Numbered from the stretch's first letter, positions 32,467 through 40,494 are shown. The stretch is 64,000 nucleotides of DNA from SIG299 sp045531895 (GCA_045531895.1 JAZSEW010000070.1:1-64000); one strand, 5' to 3'. Notes: a model not told the origin generated them from the letters alone. Numbers and translations are program-made.

Positions 32467-34203
32467 TCACATTTCCTCCGGGCACTCCATGCCAAGCAGG
32501 TCACAGGCATCTTTCAGCACCTTCTGTACCGCATTCACCAGAGCCAGCCGCGCCTGTTTTTCTTCTTCACAGGCAGTCAAAATCGGGCACTCATGATAAA
32601 ATTTGTTAAATGCACTGGCCACCGAGATGATGTACCGTGCCACCACCGACGGCTCATACCGCTCCGCCGCAAGGAGCACTACCGTTTCATAGCTTGTCAA
32701 CGTTTTTACCAACGCATATCCTGCCTCATCGGTAAGATGTGCGTAATTTATTGCATCAACCTCCATCAAACCGGATTCGCCTGTTGTCTTTTCTGCATAC
32801 TCCACATTTACGCTTTTCCGCAAAATACTTTTTGCCCGGGCGTAAGTGTACTGCACATACGGTCCTGTGGTACCCTCAAAGCTTAACACATCCTCCCAGT
32901 TAAACTCCACATTTTTAATACGTTGATTAAACAAGTCATGGAAAATTACCGCGCCGACGCCCACCTGCTTCGCCGTTTCTTCTTTCTTCTGTAAGTTTGG
33001 ATTTTTGCTCTGAATGGCTGCCATCGCCCGTTCCATGGCCTCTTTTAAAATATCCTCCGCATAAACTATGTTACCGGTCCGGGAAGAAAGTTTTGCACCC
33101 GCCATGCTGACAAGACCATACGGCACATGCACCAGAGCACCTTCCGCCCATTCATAGCCCATGATTTTAATTGCAGTAAACACCTGTTTAAAATGTAAAG
33201 ACTGCTCCAAGCCCGTCACATACAGACACTTTTCAAAATTGTAGTTCTGCTTCCGATACAACACCGCTGCAATATCCCGGGAATGATAAATGGAACCACC
33301 ATCGCTCTTGGTAATCAGGCAAGGCGGCATATCATAATCTGACAAATCAATAATATTTGCTCCCTGACTCGCCGACAGCAGGTTCTTTTTCTTCAGTTCC
33401 TCCGCCAGCGCCGGCACCTTTTCCCGGTAAAAGCTCTCTCCTAAATAGGAATCAAAGGAAATGCCAAGCAGCTTGTACACCCGCTCAAATTCCACCAGAC
33501 TGATATCTTTAAACCAGTTCCAGATGGCAAGAGCCTCTTTGTCGTTCTGTTCCATCTTTACAAACCAGTTTCTTGCTTCCTCTATTAAAGTCTCATCCTT
33601 TTTTGCCTCGTTGCCAAACTTTACGTAAATACGCATCAGTTCCTCAATTCCTCTTTCTTCTACCTCTTCCTTGCTGCTCCACTTTTTGTATGCCACAATC
33701 AGCTTGCCAAACTGCGTACCCCAGTCACCCAGATGATTGATACGCACTACGTTATAACCCAGCTTATCATAAATCTTATACAACGAATTTCCGATCACCG
33801 TGGTCCGTAAATGACCTACATGAAAATTCTTTGCAATGTTCGGTGAGGAATAATCCATGCAGATGGTCTTGCCGATACCAGGCTGTTTTACACCGTGATT
33901 GATCTGGTTTACAGTCATCAGACACTGCTTCACATATGCTGTCCTGTTCAAAAAAATGTTGCAATAACCGTTTACTGCTTCCACTTTTTCAATGCCCAGT
34001 TCTTCTGCTTTTGCTTCCAATCCTGCTTTCAGTTCCTCCGCAATCAGCTTTGGATTCTTCCGAAGCACCTTTGCAAAAGAAAAGCAAGGCAGGGCAAAAT
34101 CTCCCATAGAAGGCTCCGGTGGGGTTTCCAGCAGAGTAAGCAGTTGGTTTGTTGTGGTGTCGGCCAGTAATGTGGTTACATAGTTACAAATTTTGTTTTT
34201 CAT
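32467..34203 (-). CDS. argS: Arginyl-tRNA synthetase
   Basis: Class Ia synthetase of 578 residues that charges tRNA-Arg. The N-terminal Add-1 domain opens with MKNKICNYV; the HIGH-type motif is in AKNFHVGHLRTTVIGNSLYK near residue 125, the KMSK-like loop is MAGAKLSSRTGN near 370, and the DALR anticodon-binding domain carries VARYIISVASAFNKFYHECPI. GGAGATTACT supports the ATG at 34203 over 34287, which lies inside the leader. Expression seems to be controlled by an arginine-rich leader peptide and terminator upstream rather than a T-box. Confidence 0.96.
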   Translation of the reverse strand: MKNKICNYVTTLLADTTTNQLLTLLETPPEPSMGDFALPCFSFAKVLRKNPKLIAEELKAGLEAKAEELGIEKVEAVNGYCNIFLNRTAYVKQCLMTVNQINHGVKQPGIGKTICMDYSSPNIAKNFHVGHLRTTVIGNSLYKIYDKLGYNVVRINHLGDWGTQFGKLIVAYKKWSSKEEVEERGIEELMRIYVKFGNEAKKDETLIEEARNWFVKMEQNDKEALAIWNWFKDISLVEFERVYKLLGISFDSYLGESFYREKVPALAEELKKKNLLSASQGANIIDLSDYDMPPCLITKSDGGSIYHSRDIAAVLYRKQNYNFEKCLYVTGLEQSLHFKQVFTAIKIMGYEWAEGALVHVPYGLVSMAGAKLSSRTGNIVYAEDILKEAMERAMAAIQSKNPNLQKKEETAKQVGVGAVIFHDLFNQRIKNVEFNWEDVLSFEGTTGPYVQYTYARAKSILRKSVNVEYAEKTTGESGLMEVDAINYAHLTDEAGYALVKTLTSYETVVLLAAERYEPSVVARYIISVASAFNKFYHECPILTACEEEKQARLALVNAVQKVLKDACDLLGMECPEEM

Positions 34204-34247
34204 AGTAATCTCCTTTCCTACTACATCATATGTGGGTATAAGCACTT

Positions 34248-34302
34248 CAAAAATAAAAGAACCGCAACAAAATCGGCACCTTGCCAAATTTATTGCGGTT
34301 CT
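34248..34302 (-). terminator. Attenuator terminator before argS
   Basis: Minus strand AGAACCGCAA (34293-34302) pairs with TTGCGGTTCT (34258-34267), with an inner GGCA-AGG-TGCC stem (34275-34285) and a TTTTATTTTT tail. It lies between the leader peptide and argS, about 45 bases before the start, as expected for an attenuator. Confidence 0.85.
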
Positions 34303-34443
34303 GCATAATACTTATATAAACAACAGCGCCGCACGAAAACAAGACGTACACCTTGTAGTCATGCGGCAAATTTGCATGAGCTACAGGAACTTACGTCTGC
34401 ATCTGCGTCTTAATCTTAAGCTGTTTATATAAAGGTTGTTCAT
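34303..34443 (-). promoter_or_regulatory. argS attenuator region with alternative pairings
   Basis: Competing complementary segments: TACGTCT (34392-34398, within Arg codons 16-17) with AGACGTA (34342-34348); TCATGCGGC (34359-34367) with GCCGCACGA (34328-34336, one mismatch); GTAG.TCATGC (34355-34364) with GCATGA.CTAC (34375-34385); and GTTTATATAA (34423-34432) with TTATATAAAC (34312-34321). Pairings that share bases cannot co-exist, as in ribosome-controlled attenuation. Confidence 0.65.
34381..34443 (-). CDS. Arginine-rich leader peptide of argS
   Basis: A 20-residue frame with six arginines in eight positions near its end (NSLRLRRRCRRKFL). AAAAGGAG lies 10 bases before the ATG and the stop TAG is at 34381-34383. 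A clear promoter lies upstream and a terminator and argS lie downstream, so a ribosome short of Arg-tRNA would stall here and change RNA folding. Four of the six Arg codons are AGA. This has the full layout of a His/Trp-type attenuator leader. Firmicutes generally use T-boxes for synthetase genes, so the device is unusual. Read directly from sequence; the regulatory role is inference. Confidence 0.75.
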   Translation of the reverse strand: MNNLYINSLRLRRRCRRKFL

Positions 34444-34482
34444 ATTTGATTTACTCCTTTTCCTTGCGGAATGTTGAAAGTA

Positions 34483-34511
34483 ATGTAACATATCAAACAC
34501 TTTTTTGTCAA
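34483..34511 (-). promoter_or_regulatory. Promoter of the argS leader
   Basis: Minus strand TTGACA (34506-34511), 17 bases, TTACAT (34483-34488), followed about 40 bases later by the leader peptide start. Confidence 0.75.
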
Positions 34512-34527
34512 TAGAAATTATTTATTT

Positions 34528-34821
34528 TTAACACTGTCTCTTTACTATTTGCAGCTCGTATCCCAATGCCTGTAGCATATTACAGAACATCCGCAGGGAC
34601 GGACTATTCTCTTTCTTTTCAATTCTGGAAATGACTTGCTGTTTACTCCCGGTAAGCTCTGCAAGCTCTGTCTGTGTTACTTTTTCTGCTTTTCTAATGC
34701 TAATCATCTCTCCGATTAATCGATATTCCTCGCGGCTTTCTTCCCACAACTGTTCGAATTCTTTTGAAGTAGTTTTACGCTTTTTTATTTCTTCCTGCAC
34801 ATTTAACTGTTCAAAAGGCAT
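34528..34821 (-). CDS. HigA-like antitoxin (XRE helix-turn-helix)
   Basis: 97 residues with a helical N-terminal arm (to about residue 40) and a Cro/CI-type HTH: ISIRKAEKVTQTELAELTGS then KQQVISRIEKKENSPSLRMF. It binds and neutralises the toxin encoded 16 bases upstream and represses the pair by binding the palindrome at their promoter. Toxin-first order is the HigBA arrangement. The family call is firm; the pair's activity is untested. Confidence 0.88.
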   Translation of the reverse strand: MPFEQLNVQEEIKKRKTTSKEFEQLWEESREEYRLIGEMISIRKAEKVTQTELAELTGSKQQVISRIEKKENSPSLRMFCNMLQALGYELQIVKRQC

Positions 34822-34837
34822 ACTAATCCCTCCTAGA

Positions 34838-35176
34838 CTAAATAAAGGTTTTTCCTAACATTTTTCCAAGTTCTTTTGCACGTTTAATTACAATCTTTTT
34901 GTCTGTTTTTTCTGTTTGATTTTTCTGCTTACGACATGCATGTAATAAATATAGGTTTTGCTCATCTGCCGCAACATAAAAAATCCTATTGTGCTTTCTG
35001 AAATAAACCTCGTAAACTTTCTTTTCCCACTGTTTAAATACTATTTTATCAAACTCCCCATTTTCCATGCACTCCAGCACAAAAAAGGCATCTACACGTT
35101 CCGGCTCTGTCAATGAGTCAATATACTCCATTATCAAATTCTTACCGGACGAGGACTTATAAGTGTGTAACTTCAT
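34838..35176 (-). CDS. HigB/RelE-type toxin (Gp49-like)
   Basis: 112 residues from the ATG at 35176 with GAAAGGAGTGGA before it. The pattern GKNLIMEYIDSLTEPERVDAFFVLE, then VFKQWEKKVYEVYFRKHNRIFYVAAD and LLHACRKQKNQTEKTDKKI, is that of the phage-derived Gp49-like/HigB family: ribosome-dependent mRNA interferases. The C-terminal basic 'RKQKNQTEKTD' stretch is typical. It is the first gene of the pair. Confidence 0.88.
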   Translation of the reverse strand: MKLHTYKSSSGKNLIMEYIDSLTEPERVDAFFVLECMENGEFDKIVFKQWEKKVYEVYFRKHNRIFYVAADEQNLYLLHACRKQKNQTEKTDKKIVIKRAKELGKMLGKTFI

Positions 35177-35204
35177 TCCACTCCTTTCTATCTCTCCCAA
35201 GTTC

Positions 35205-35233
35205 AGAATACAACTTTTTAGTTGTATTGTCAA
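35205..35233 (-). promoter_or_regulatory. Toxin-antitoxin promoter and operator
   Basis: Minus strand TTGACA (35228-35233), 17 bases, TATTCT (35205-35210). The spacer holds a perfect inverted repeat, AATACAACT-TTTT-AGTTGTATT (35207-35228), which reaches both boxes and is the expected autoregulatory operator. Confidence 0.8.
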
Positions 35234-35257
35234 GTAAAAAACAAAGCGATTTGTAAT

Positions 35258-36034
35258 CTACTCGCCTTGTCTCTCGATAACAATTTTCATCTTTGCCGCT
35301 CCAATTTCCACCCACACCGGACGGAAACCTGCGTTCAGCGCAATATTCCAGGAGTGATAATTAGACACACTGGTACCATAGAATGGAATATCCCCCTGTT
35401 CTAAAATTTTATTTTTCAAAAGCGTTACCAGATAGGTTCCCACACCCATGGAACGATATTCATGCATCACATCAATGCCAATCTGCTGCCATCCCGGCGC
35501 ATCCTCCGAGCACCCTGCCATGCCCATGATTTTGTCGCCATCATAAGCACACACCACGATGTTGTCCGGACGGTGCGGCAGGTACTCAGAACATATGGCA
35601 TTCGGAAATCTCTCGTCTCCATAGAACTGCTCGATTTCTTCTTTTTCGTAAAACCACTTTACCGGATAATTCTTCTTAGCCTCCACCTGCTCTGCCGATA
35701 AAAACATGTGATGGGTCTGGGTTAAGGTGTATCCAAAACGATTCAGTTCCTTCTCCAGAGGAAGAAGATTTGGAATTTCAAACAGCCAGTGCCCGGTGCG
35801 GTCTTTCATAAAATTCTTCAAAAACGGATGCATGCATTCATCCGCGGTAAGCACAGCATTTCCTCCGGTGGTGACCATGTGGAAGAAATACTTTTCCTGA
35901 CTGTAGATACGACGGCCTTCTTGAAGTGCAGATACCGTCAGTATGTTTTCCTGTTTTGTAAAATCCTCAGGGGTACAGTTGAATTCTTTAGATAAAATGG
36001 TATATAGCTGTCCCCTATAAAAATCTTTCTTCAT
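35258..36034 (-). CDS. GNAT N-acetyltransferase (258 residues)
   Basis: The N-terminal half (about 130 residues) has no motif I recognise; the C-terminal half is a GNAT fold with IGIDVMHEYRSMGVGTYLVTLLKNKILEQG as the acetyl-CoA loop and SNYHSWNIALNAGFRP as the final strand-helix. It is the last of three co-directed genes with the Cys-rich protein (gap 21) and another GNAT (gap 13). The acceptor is unknown. Confidence 0.85.
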   Translation of the reverse strand: MKKDFYRGQLYTILSKEFNCTPEDFTKQENILTVSALQEGRRIYSQEKYFFHMVTTGGNAVLTADECMHPFLKNFMKDRTGHWLFEIPNLLPLEKELNRFGYTLTQTHHMFLSAEQVEAKKNYPVKWFYEKEEIEQFYGDERFPNAICSEYLPHRPDNIVVCAYDGDKIMGMAGCSEDAPGWQQIGIDVMHEYRSMGVGTYLVTLLKNKILEQGDIPFYGTSVSNYHSWNIALNAGFRPVWVEIGAAKMKIVIERQGE

Positions 36035-36055
36035 CGTTTCTTTCCTTTCTGCAAC

Positions 36056-36598
36056 TCACCACTCCACTTCCATCGCACACCGTTTTGCACCAGTCTTAAT
36101 ACTCTCTACCAGTGTTACCACCACATCCTTTTGAAATACTTCCCGAAAGATTCCTTCTGCATTTCCTAAAGTACAATAACACCACGTACGGGACACACTT
36201 TCCGATATTCGTTTCACACAAGCACAGTAACACTCCGGATAGCAAAACAACAGCTTATGATCTGATATATATTCCAATGATGCAAAGGTTTCATTCTGAT
36301 TAAAGGACTTGACAAAGTCTTCTATACTTTCTGCTTTGTTCAAATACTTCAAGAGTTTCTTTGCAATGGATTTACCGTCATTACACCGACATTCTTTTCT
36401 TACCTTGATAATCTCCTGTTCCTCCAGATGTTCTTCCAGGAACAAACAAGCATGTTGTGCCCATTCAAACTTCTTTTCAATAGTCGCACTTTTAGACAGT
36501 GGATATTGATTTTCCAACTGTTGTGCCAGCTCAGAACCTATATTATTCTTTAAACTCTCCACCAGACGTAGAGAGTGTGCATTGTCATTCTTTGCCAC
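36056..36598 (-). CDS. Cys-rich protein, possibly DUF6144 / ATC-hydrolase-like
   Basis: 180 residues from a GTG at 36598, chosen because GAAGGGAG lies 7 bases before it and the longer ATG form overlaps the upstream gene. The C-terminal half is rich in cysteine: HKLLFCYPECYCACVKRI, then TWCYCTLGNAEGIF, and ends SIKTGAKRCAMEVEW. The last segment resembles the C-terminus of L-2-amino-thiazoline-4-carboxylic-acid hydrolase/V4R-like folds, so thiol chemistry or metal binding is plausible. I believe this is the DUF6144 group but cannot check. Lies between two GNAT genes. Confidence 0.65.
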   Translation of the reverse strand: MAKNDNAHSLRLVESLKNNIGSELAQQLENQYPLSKSATIEKKFEWAQHACLFLEEHLEEQEIIKVRKECRCNDGKSIAKKLLKYLNKAESIEDFVKSFNQNETFASLEYISDHKLLFCYPECYCACVKRISESVSRTWCYCTLGNAEGIFREVFQKDVVVTLVESIKTGAKRCAMEVEW

Positions 36599-36611
36599 GA
36601 TATATCTCCCT

Positions 36612-37397
36612 TCACAGCGCATAATTATACGCCTTAAACCCTATCTTCTCATACAATTTTCCTGCCGACAAATTCGCCGCCCGCACAGTTATAATTTTTG
36701 CTCCAGCAGCAAAGGTTTCTTCCACCGTCCACTCACATACTGCCTGTGCAAAGCCTTTTCGTCGTGCTTCCGGCATCGTGGCCACAAACTCCAAAGATGC
36801 CACACCTTCATTGTTCATGATGCCGGCCACTGCCACCGGCATATCCCCATCGTAGGCAATATAGCAATTCAACAGTTCCTTTGCACAAAGCGAATAATGA
36901 TATACCGGATGTATATCCGCAAAACCTCCTGCCAATACATCATTGTTGATTTTGCTCCAAACGGCAAACTCCTCGGCAGACGTCACCTTCGTAACTCTGG
37001 CATTCCACTTTTCTTTTTGCTTATCTGCTTTGCCCATTTTCTGCCATTCCTCTGCCGAAACTGCCATATATTTTTCATCTTCCTCTGCAAACATGGTCTG
37101 TCCATGCACCTTTTCTCTACCGAAAACCATTTGGAACACATCATCGGACGCATCTAAATCCAGCCAGATTGGCATTTGAAGTTCTTTTATCTCCTCCACA
37201 AGCTTCTGCTGCTTTTCTTTTGAAAGATTTTCTATTTTTATGTCATAAACAAAACAAATACCATGCTCGCCTTCTTTCGGCTTTATGTAACTGTAATACT
37301 CTTTTTCATAAGTTTCCATATGCTCTGCATGCGCAAACATGCGGATGTAATGCTTTGCACCATCATTAATGTGTTTTACAATCTCCTGCTCTGTCAT
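36612..37397 (-). CDS. GNAT N-acetyltransferase (about 261 residues)
   Basis: First of the three-gene GNAT/Cys-rich/GNAT set. Residues 1-130 form an N-terminal extension; the GNAT domain has LEFVATMPEARRKGFAQAVCEWTVEE near 205 and ANLSAGKLYEKIGFKAYN at the end. AGGTGATAGAA precedes the ATG at 37397; the GTG at 37406 is inside that site. The longer N-terminal half suggests a double-GNAT-like fold. Substrate unknown. Confidence 0.85.
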   Translation of the reverse strand: MTEQEIVKHINDGAKHYIRMFAHAEHMETYEKEYYSYIKPKEGEHGICFVYDIKIENLSKEKQQKLVEEIKELQMPIWLDLDASDDVFQMVFGREKVHGQTMFAEEDEKYMAVSAEEWQKMGKADKQKEKWNARVTKVTSAEEFAVWSKINNDVLAGGFADIHPVYHYSLCAKELLNCYIAYDGDMPVAVAGIMNNEGVASLEFVATMPEARRKGFAQAVCEWTVEETFAAGAKIITVRAANLSAGKLYEKIGFKAYNYAL

Positions 37398-37431
37398 TTC
37401 TATCACCTAATTTCTCATACTCCTATAAAAT

Positions 37432-37784
37432 TCACCTGCATTTTTCTAAAAGCAGCTTCTTTGCATCTTCCAAATGTTCCTCACATATAACGCGATAATT
37501 TATCCAGCCTCCTTCACCACATGGATATTTGTTATCAATAAATTCCTGCGTATATTTTGTAAGCTGGTTATAAAGCACTTCATACTGTTTGTTCGTCATC
37601 CGCATCATAACTGTAAATGCCCCAGCCATAATGATTTCCATAGGAAACACTACGGTTTGTAGTGTTCCAAAATTTGATGTCAGCCACTCATTTAAGCGAG
37701 TAAACCGTCTGCATTTTCTCCACAGTATGCAGTCATTTCTTCTATGGTTGGCTTCTCCTGTTTATTTAGCATTCGTTCATACAT
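37432..37784 (-). pseudogene. Decayed DUF3788-like gene
   Basis: Three frames hold parts of one protein: MYERMLNKQEKPTIEEMTAY from 37784, then LNEWLTSNF, then YGNHYGWGIYSYDADD, and finally TNKQYEVLYNQLTKYT to GGWINYRVICEEHLEDAKKL at the end. The order of 'P..eE...y', 'YGW...Y' and 'GgW..y.v...~.leDakkL' is that of DUF3788, a small family of unknown function. Frameshifts and an in-frame stop after about 31 residues show the gene is broken. The last 72-residue open stretch is a fragment rather than a gene. Confidence 0.6.
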
Positions 37785-37793
37785 TTTTACTAT

Positions 37794-38143
37794 CTACCTC
37801 TTTTTCCCCAGTTCCACCAGTTTCAAATAATGCTCTATCTCCTCTTGTACCGGGTGCAGCCGAAATGGTGCGCCACAGCAGCCCCTATCCGATTGCCGAA
37901 GCATCTCAAGAATATGCTCCGGACACTCCTTCAAATACTCCATGCACTTTTCTGCATTGCGGATTCGAAGTTCTAAGAGCAGTTCCCCTTCCATTGAAAC
38001 CACGCATATTCATAAGGAGCTTTCCCTCTACTATAACGCAAGGAGGGACCTTCATTTGCATCTCCTTTACTAACATCAAAACCCTCCTTCCGCAAGATAA
38101 CATCCAGCATCTTAGCCACTGTCCTATCTGCTTTCGTATGCAT
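37794..38143 (-). pseudogene. Decayed gene of unknown family
   Basis: Two or three overlapping minus-strand frames (one ending at 37973, one 37906-38103, one 37794-38003) each look coding for part of the stretch, for example KADRTVAKMLDVILRKEGFDV, then EMQMKVPPCVIVEGKLLMNMRGF, then NAEKCMEYLKECPEHILEML and VQEEIEHYLKLVELGKK. A single protein broken by frameshifts explains this better than three genes. It lies between mutM-like and the broken DUF3788 gene, so this is a decay zone. Confidence 0.45.
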
Positions 38144-38219
38144 TTTATCCGCTACATAAGCACATCCTTCTGCCAAAGAACAGTTTTCCGCTCCTTTCAC
38201 AGTGATACCGACTTGCCTG

Positions 38220-39044
38220 TTACCTCTTCTGGCAATGCTCGCAAAAATACACCGTGCCGCCCATATATGCCGCCTTATGAACTTCATAACCACACCGTAT
38301 ACACGGCTGATGCAGCGAATTTTTACTCAGCTGTGAAATATAACCGCCCTTCTCACCAAACAATGTCTTCTCCGTATCCCGGCCACCTTTATCGCACATT
38401 TCCTTTAAGATTTTTCGCACCGACTGATACAGAGCCTGAAAATCCTCCTCCGTTGCAAAAGCCATATCATACCGCGGGTCAATCCCGGCATTCCATAAAA
38501 TGTCCTGTAAGACACCATTTCCTAAACCGGGTATCCGCTGTTCCGTGGCAAGAAACGCTTTTGCTGAAAGCTTTTTCCCACCCGCAGGGTAAAGACTTTT
38601 GAAATACTCATAAGTAAACTCCCCGGTCAGCGGATTTGGCTTTGTGGAAGAGGAAATATAGTATCCATGATTGCATGTATTCTTCGGGTACACCATAATA
38701 ATACCGTACATCTGCACCGATACAAACAGTGCCGTGTCATCATCAAAGTAAATTGCCAGCTGGTGATTCTTCGGAAACTTCTTTTTGTCTTCATAATACT
38801 TTGGATAAGCACCGTCAGAAAGCAACAGCATACTGTCCTCTGTATCAATTTCCAGGATGCCACCCTGATGCCTGGCATCCTCTATGGTCTGTCCTTCCAA
38901 GTGGTCCTCCACACTTCCCTGTTCGCTGGTGACCCAGGCAAATTTGTGGGGCGTATGTAAAAGCTCCACATAACTGATGATTTTTCCTCGCAATGTTTCC
39001 CTTATTTGTTTTGCAATGATATAACTTTCCGGTAACTCTAACAT
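38220..39044 (-). CDS. Fpg/Nei-like DNA glycosylase fold, catalytic Pro replaced
   Basis: 274 residues with the Fpg/Nei layout: an N-terminal beta domain, the helix-two-turn-helix (KKLSAKAFLATEQRIPGLGNGVLQDILWNAGIDP) and a C-terminal zinc finger (CIRCGYEV..FCEHC). Active Fpg starts MPELPE, where Pro2 is the Schiff-base nucleophile and Glu3 assists. Here the start is MLELPE: Glu is kept but Pro is Leu. AAAGGAG 6 bases before the ATG makes the start secure. It may lack glycosylase action or use another amine. It follows a zinc-ribbon gene by 22 bases. Confidence 0.87.
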   Translation of the reverse strand: MLELPESYIIAKQIRETLRGKIISYVELLHTPHKFAWVTSEQGSVEDHLEGQTIEDARHQGGILEIDTEDSMLLLSDGAYPKYYEDKKKFPKNHQLAIYFDDDTALFVSVQMYGIIMVYPKNTCNHGYYISSSTKPNPLTGEFTYEYFKSLYPAGGKKLSAKAFLATEQRIPGLGNGVLQDILWNAGIDPRYDMAFATEEDFQALYQSVRKILKEMCDKGGRDTEKTLFGEKGGYISQLSKNSLHQPCIRCGYEVHKAAYMGGTVYFCEHCQKR

Positions 39045-39066
39045 ACGCCACTCCTTTGTTTTCTTT

Positions 39067-39354
39067 TTACTTCTTCCAACGCTCCAAGGTCGGCAGAAAC
39101 TGTCTCAACTGCTCCTTTGCTTCCTCTAAAGTCTTGCAGCGTCCATCCTGTACTTCAATAGGTGCGCAGATGTCAATCATTTCTTCTAATGTGCATTCGC
39201 CAAGAATGCCATCCTTAAAGCAATAGCAACACCACTTGTCATTTTTTGTACCATCCGCATTCTTTGCAAAATGCTCCTCCAAAAGTAGCGGCATACCGCA
39301 GCTTTGGCAGATTTTTACCTTGGACCAGTCAATGTTTTGTGTGTTTGTGTTCAT
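39067..39354 (-). CDS. Putative zinc-ribbon protein
   Basis: 95 residues from the ATG at 39354 supported by GGAGGAATATGAG. The zinc ligands are KICQSCGMPL and DKWCCYCFKDGILG; the rest (TLEEMIDICAPIE, LEEAKEQLRQFLPTLERWKK) is helical. This is the short 'putative zinc ribbon' family often found near clostridial WYL regulators or DinB-type genes. Role unknown. Probably in one transcript with the Fpg-like gene. Confidence 0.82.
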   Translation of the reverse strand: MNTNTQNIDWSKVKICQSCGMPLLLEEHFAKNADGTKNDKWCCYCFKDGILGECTLEEMIDICAPIEVQDGRCKTLEEAKEQLRQFLPTLERWKK

Positions 39355-39444
39355 CTCATATTCCTCCGCTAATATAGTTTTCATAACATGCACCCATATA
39401 TCATGCTGTGCTTGTTATCTGACACCATCTTACCAGACGAAACC

Positions 39445-39460
39445 TGACACCTGTTTGTCA
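39445..39460. promoter_or_regulatory. Possible WYL-regulator site
   Basis: Inverted repeat TGACA-N6-TGTCA lies between the WYL gene and the zinc-ribbon gene, with a further TGTCAG-type repeat about 30 bases closer to the zinc-ribbon gene. No clean promoter was seen with it, so this is only a candidate operator. Confidence 0.35.
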
Positions 39461-39493
39461 TATTCAAAAACTATTTCATACGTTCCGAAACAA

Positions 39494-40402
39494 TTATTCC
39501 TGCTCATAGTTTTCCAACATTTGTTTGATGCGGTTCTGCACCTCCACCCGGATAAACTCCGGTTCCAACACCTTAGCCGACGGACCAAACCAGAGAATCA
39601 GACTATACACCCACTCGTCCAGCGGATAGGCACAATGTGCCAGAAAATTTCCGTCCGGCAGCTGCTCCAGTTCCGATTCATCAAAACGGTCGTAAATTCG
39701 GTACGACTCCTTTTTATCAATCCAGATGGTAAGCGGTGTTACCGGAAACTCCTGTCCCGAAGACTCTGTCTCAACTATTTGTTGCACCGGCTCTGTCTTC
39801 GGTGCAAAAGTCGTCTCCTGCACGCTTAACCGCTGCATCCGAAACAGTTTAAACGTTCTGAAATCCTTTCGTTCCCTGCAATAAGCCCGCAAATACCAGG
39901 TATATTCCTTAAACTGCAGTTGAACCGGTTCCACCACACGATGACTCATTGGTCGGTTCTGTCCATAATAATCAAACTCCACCACATGGTGAGTTAAAAT
40001 TGCCCGCTTAATATCCTCATACATCTGCTTTCTGAGTCCGCTCCAGTCAGATAAATCAATATGTACCCATGGTACCGGCTCCGCCTGAAAGAAATCGCCC
40101 AGCTTTTGAAGCGTTTCTTTTTCACCTATCACTTCTGTTTCATTGAGTCCTACCAGGGCAGCCAGAATCTCCTGCTGCTCTTCTTTTGTTATCAGCATTT
40201 TATTTAGAACAAATTCTTCCGTCAGACTGATACCGCCATTCTTTCCTTTTTTACAGTACACCGGAATTCCGGCAATACTCAACGCTTCAATGTCGCGGTA
40301 AATAGTGCGGGTGGATACTTCAAACCGTGCTGCCAGTTCTCCGGCAGTTACGGTTCCCTTGTTCATCAATATGTAAATAATACTTATCAATCGTTCCAGC
40401 AT
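39494..40402 (-). CDS. WYL-domain transcriptional regulator (YafY type)
   Basis: 302 residues. The N-terminal HTH_11 (LISIIYILMNKGTVTAGELAARFEVSTRTIYRDIEALS) binds DNA, and the WYL domain follows with KRAILTHHVVEFDYYG and the name-giving 'EYTWYLRAYCRERKDFRTFKLFRM'; the C-terminal WCX part ends with EVQNRIKQMLENYEQE. WYL proteins sense nucleic acid or other ligands and often control DNA repair or stress genes. It lies upstream of the zinc-ribbon/Fpg-like pair, a possible target. Confidence 0.92.
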   Translation of the reverse strand: MLERLISIIYILMNKGTVTAGELAARFEVSTRTIYRDIEALSIAGIPVYCKKGKNGGISLTEEFVLNKMLITKEEQQEILAALVGLNETEVIGEKETLQKLGDFFQAEPVPWVHIDLSDWSGLRKQMYEDIKRAILTHHVVEFDYYGQNRPMSHRVVEPVQLQFKEYTWYLRAYCRERKDFRTFKLFRMQRLSVQETTFAPKTEPVQQIVETESSGQEFPVTPLTIWIDKKESYRIYDRFDESELEQLPDGNFLAHCAYPLDEWVYSLILWFGPSAKVLEPEFIRVEVQNRIKQMLENYEQE

Positions 40403-40465
40403 AAAGTGTTCTCCTTATATCCTCATCATATATTTTTTGCACAAATCCGGTTTCCTTTCACCATA

Positions 40466-40494
40466 ATTATATTCTATTAGCGTAAATATGACAA
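40466..40494 (-). promoter_or_regulatory. Promoter of the WYL gene
   Basis: Minus strand TTGTCA (40489-40494), 17 bases, TATAAT (40466-40471). A hairpin GGACGTC-N8-GACGTCC (40497-40518) directly upstream is the likely end of the broken gene before it. Confidence 0.65.

Noticed and set aside
34204..34527. T-box before argS
   Set aside because: No GGTGGNACC core or Stem I motifs; the Arg-rich peptide and terminator explain the region better.
37973..38293. 106-codon frame as a separate gene
   Set aside because: It begins inside the Fpg-like gene in another frame and shares a decay zone with two other broken frames.
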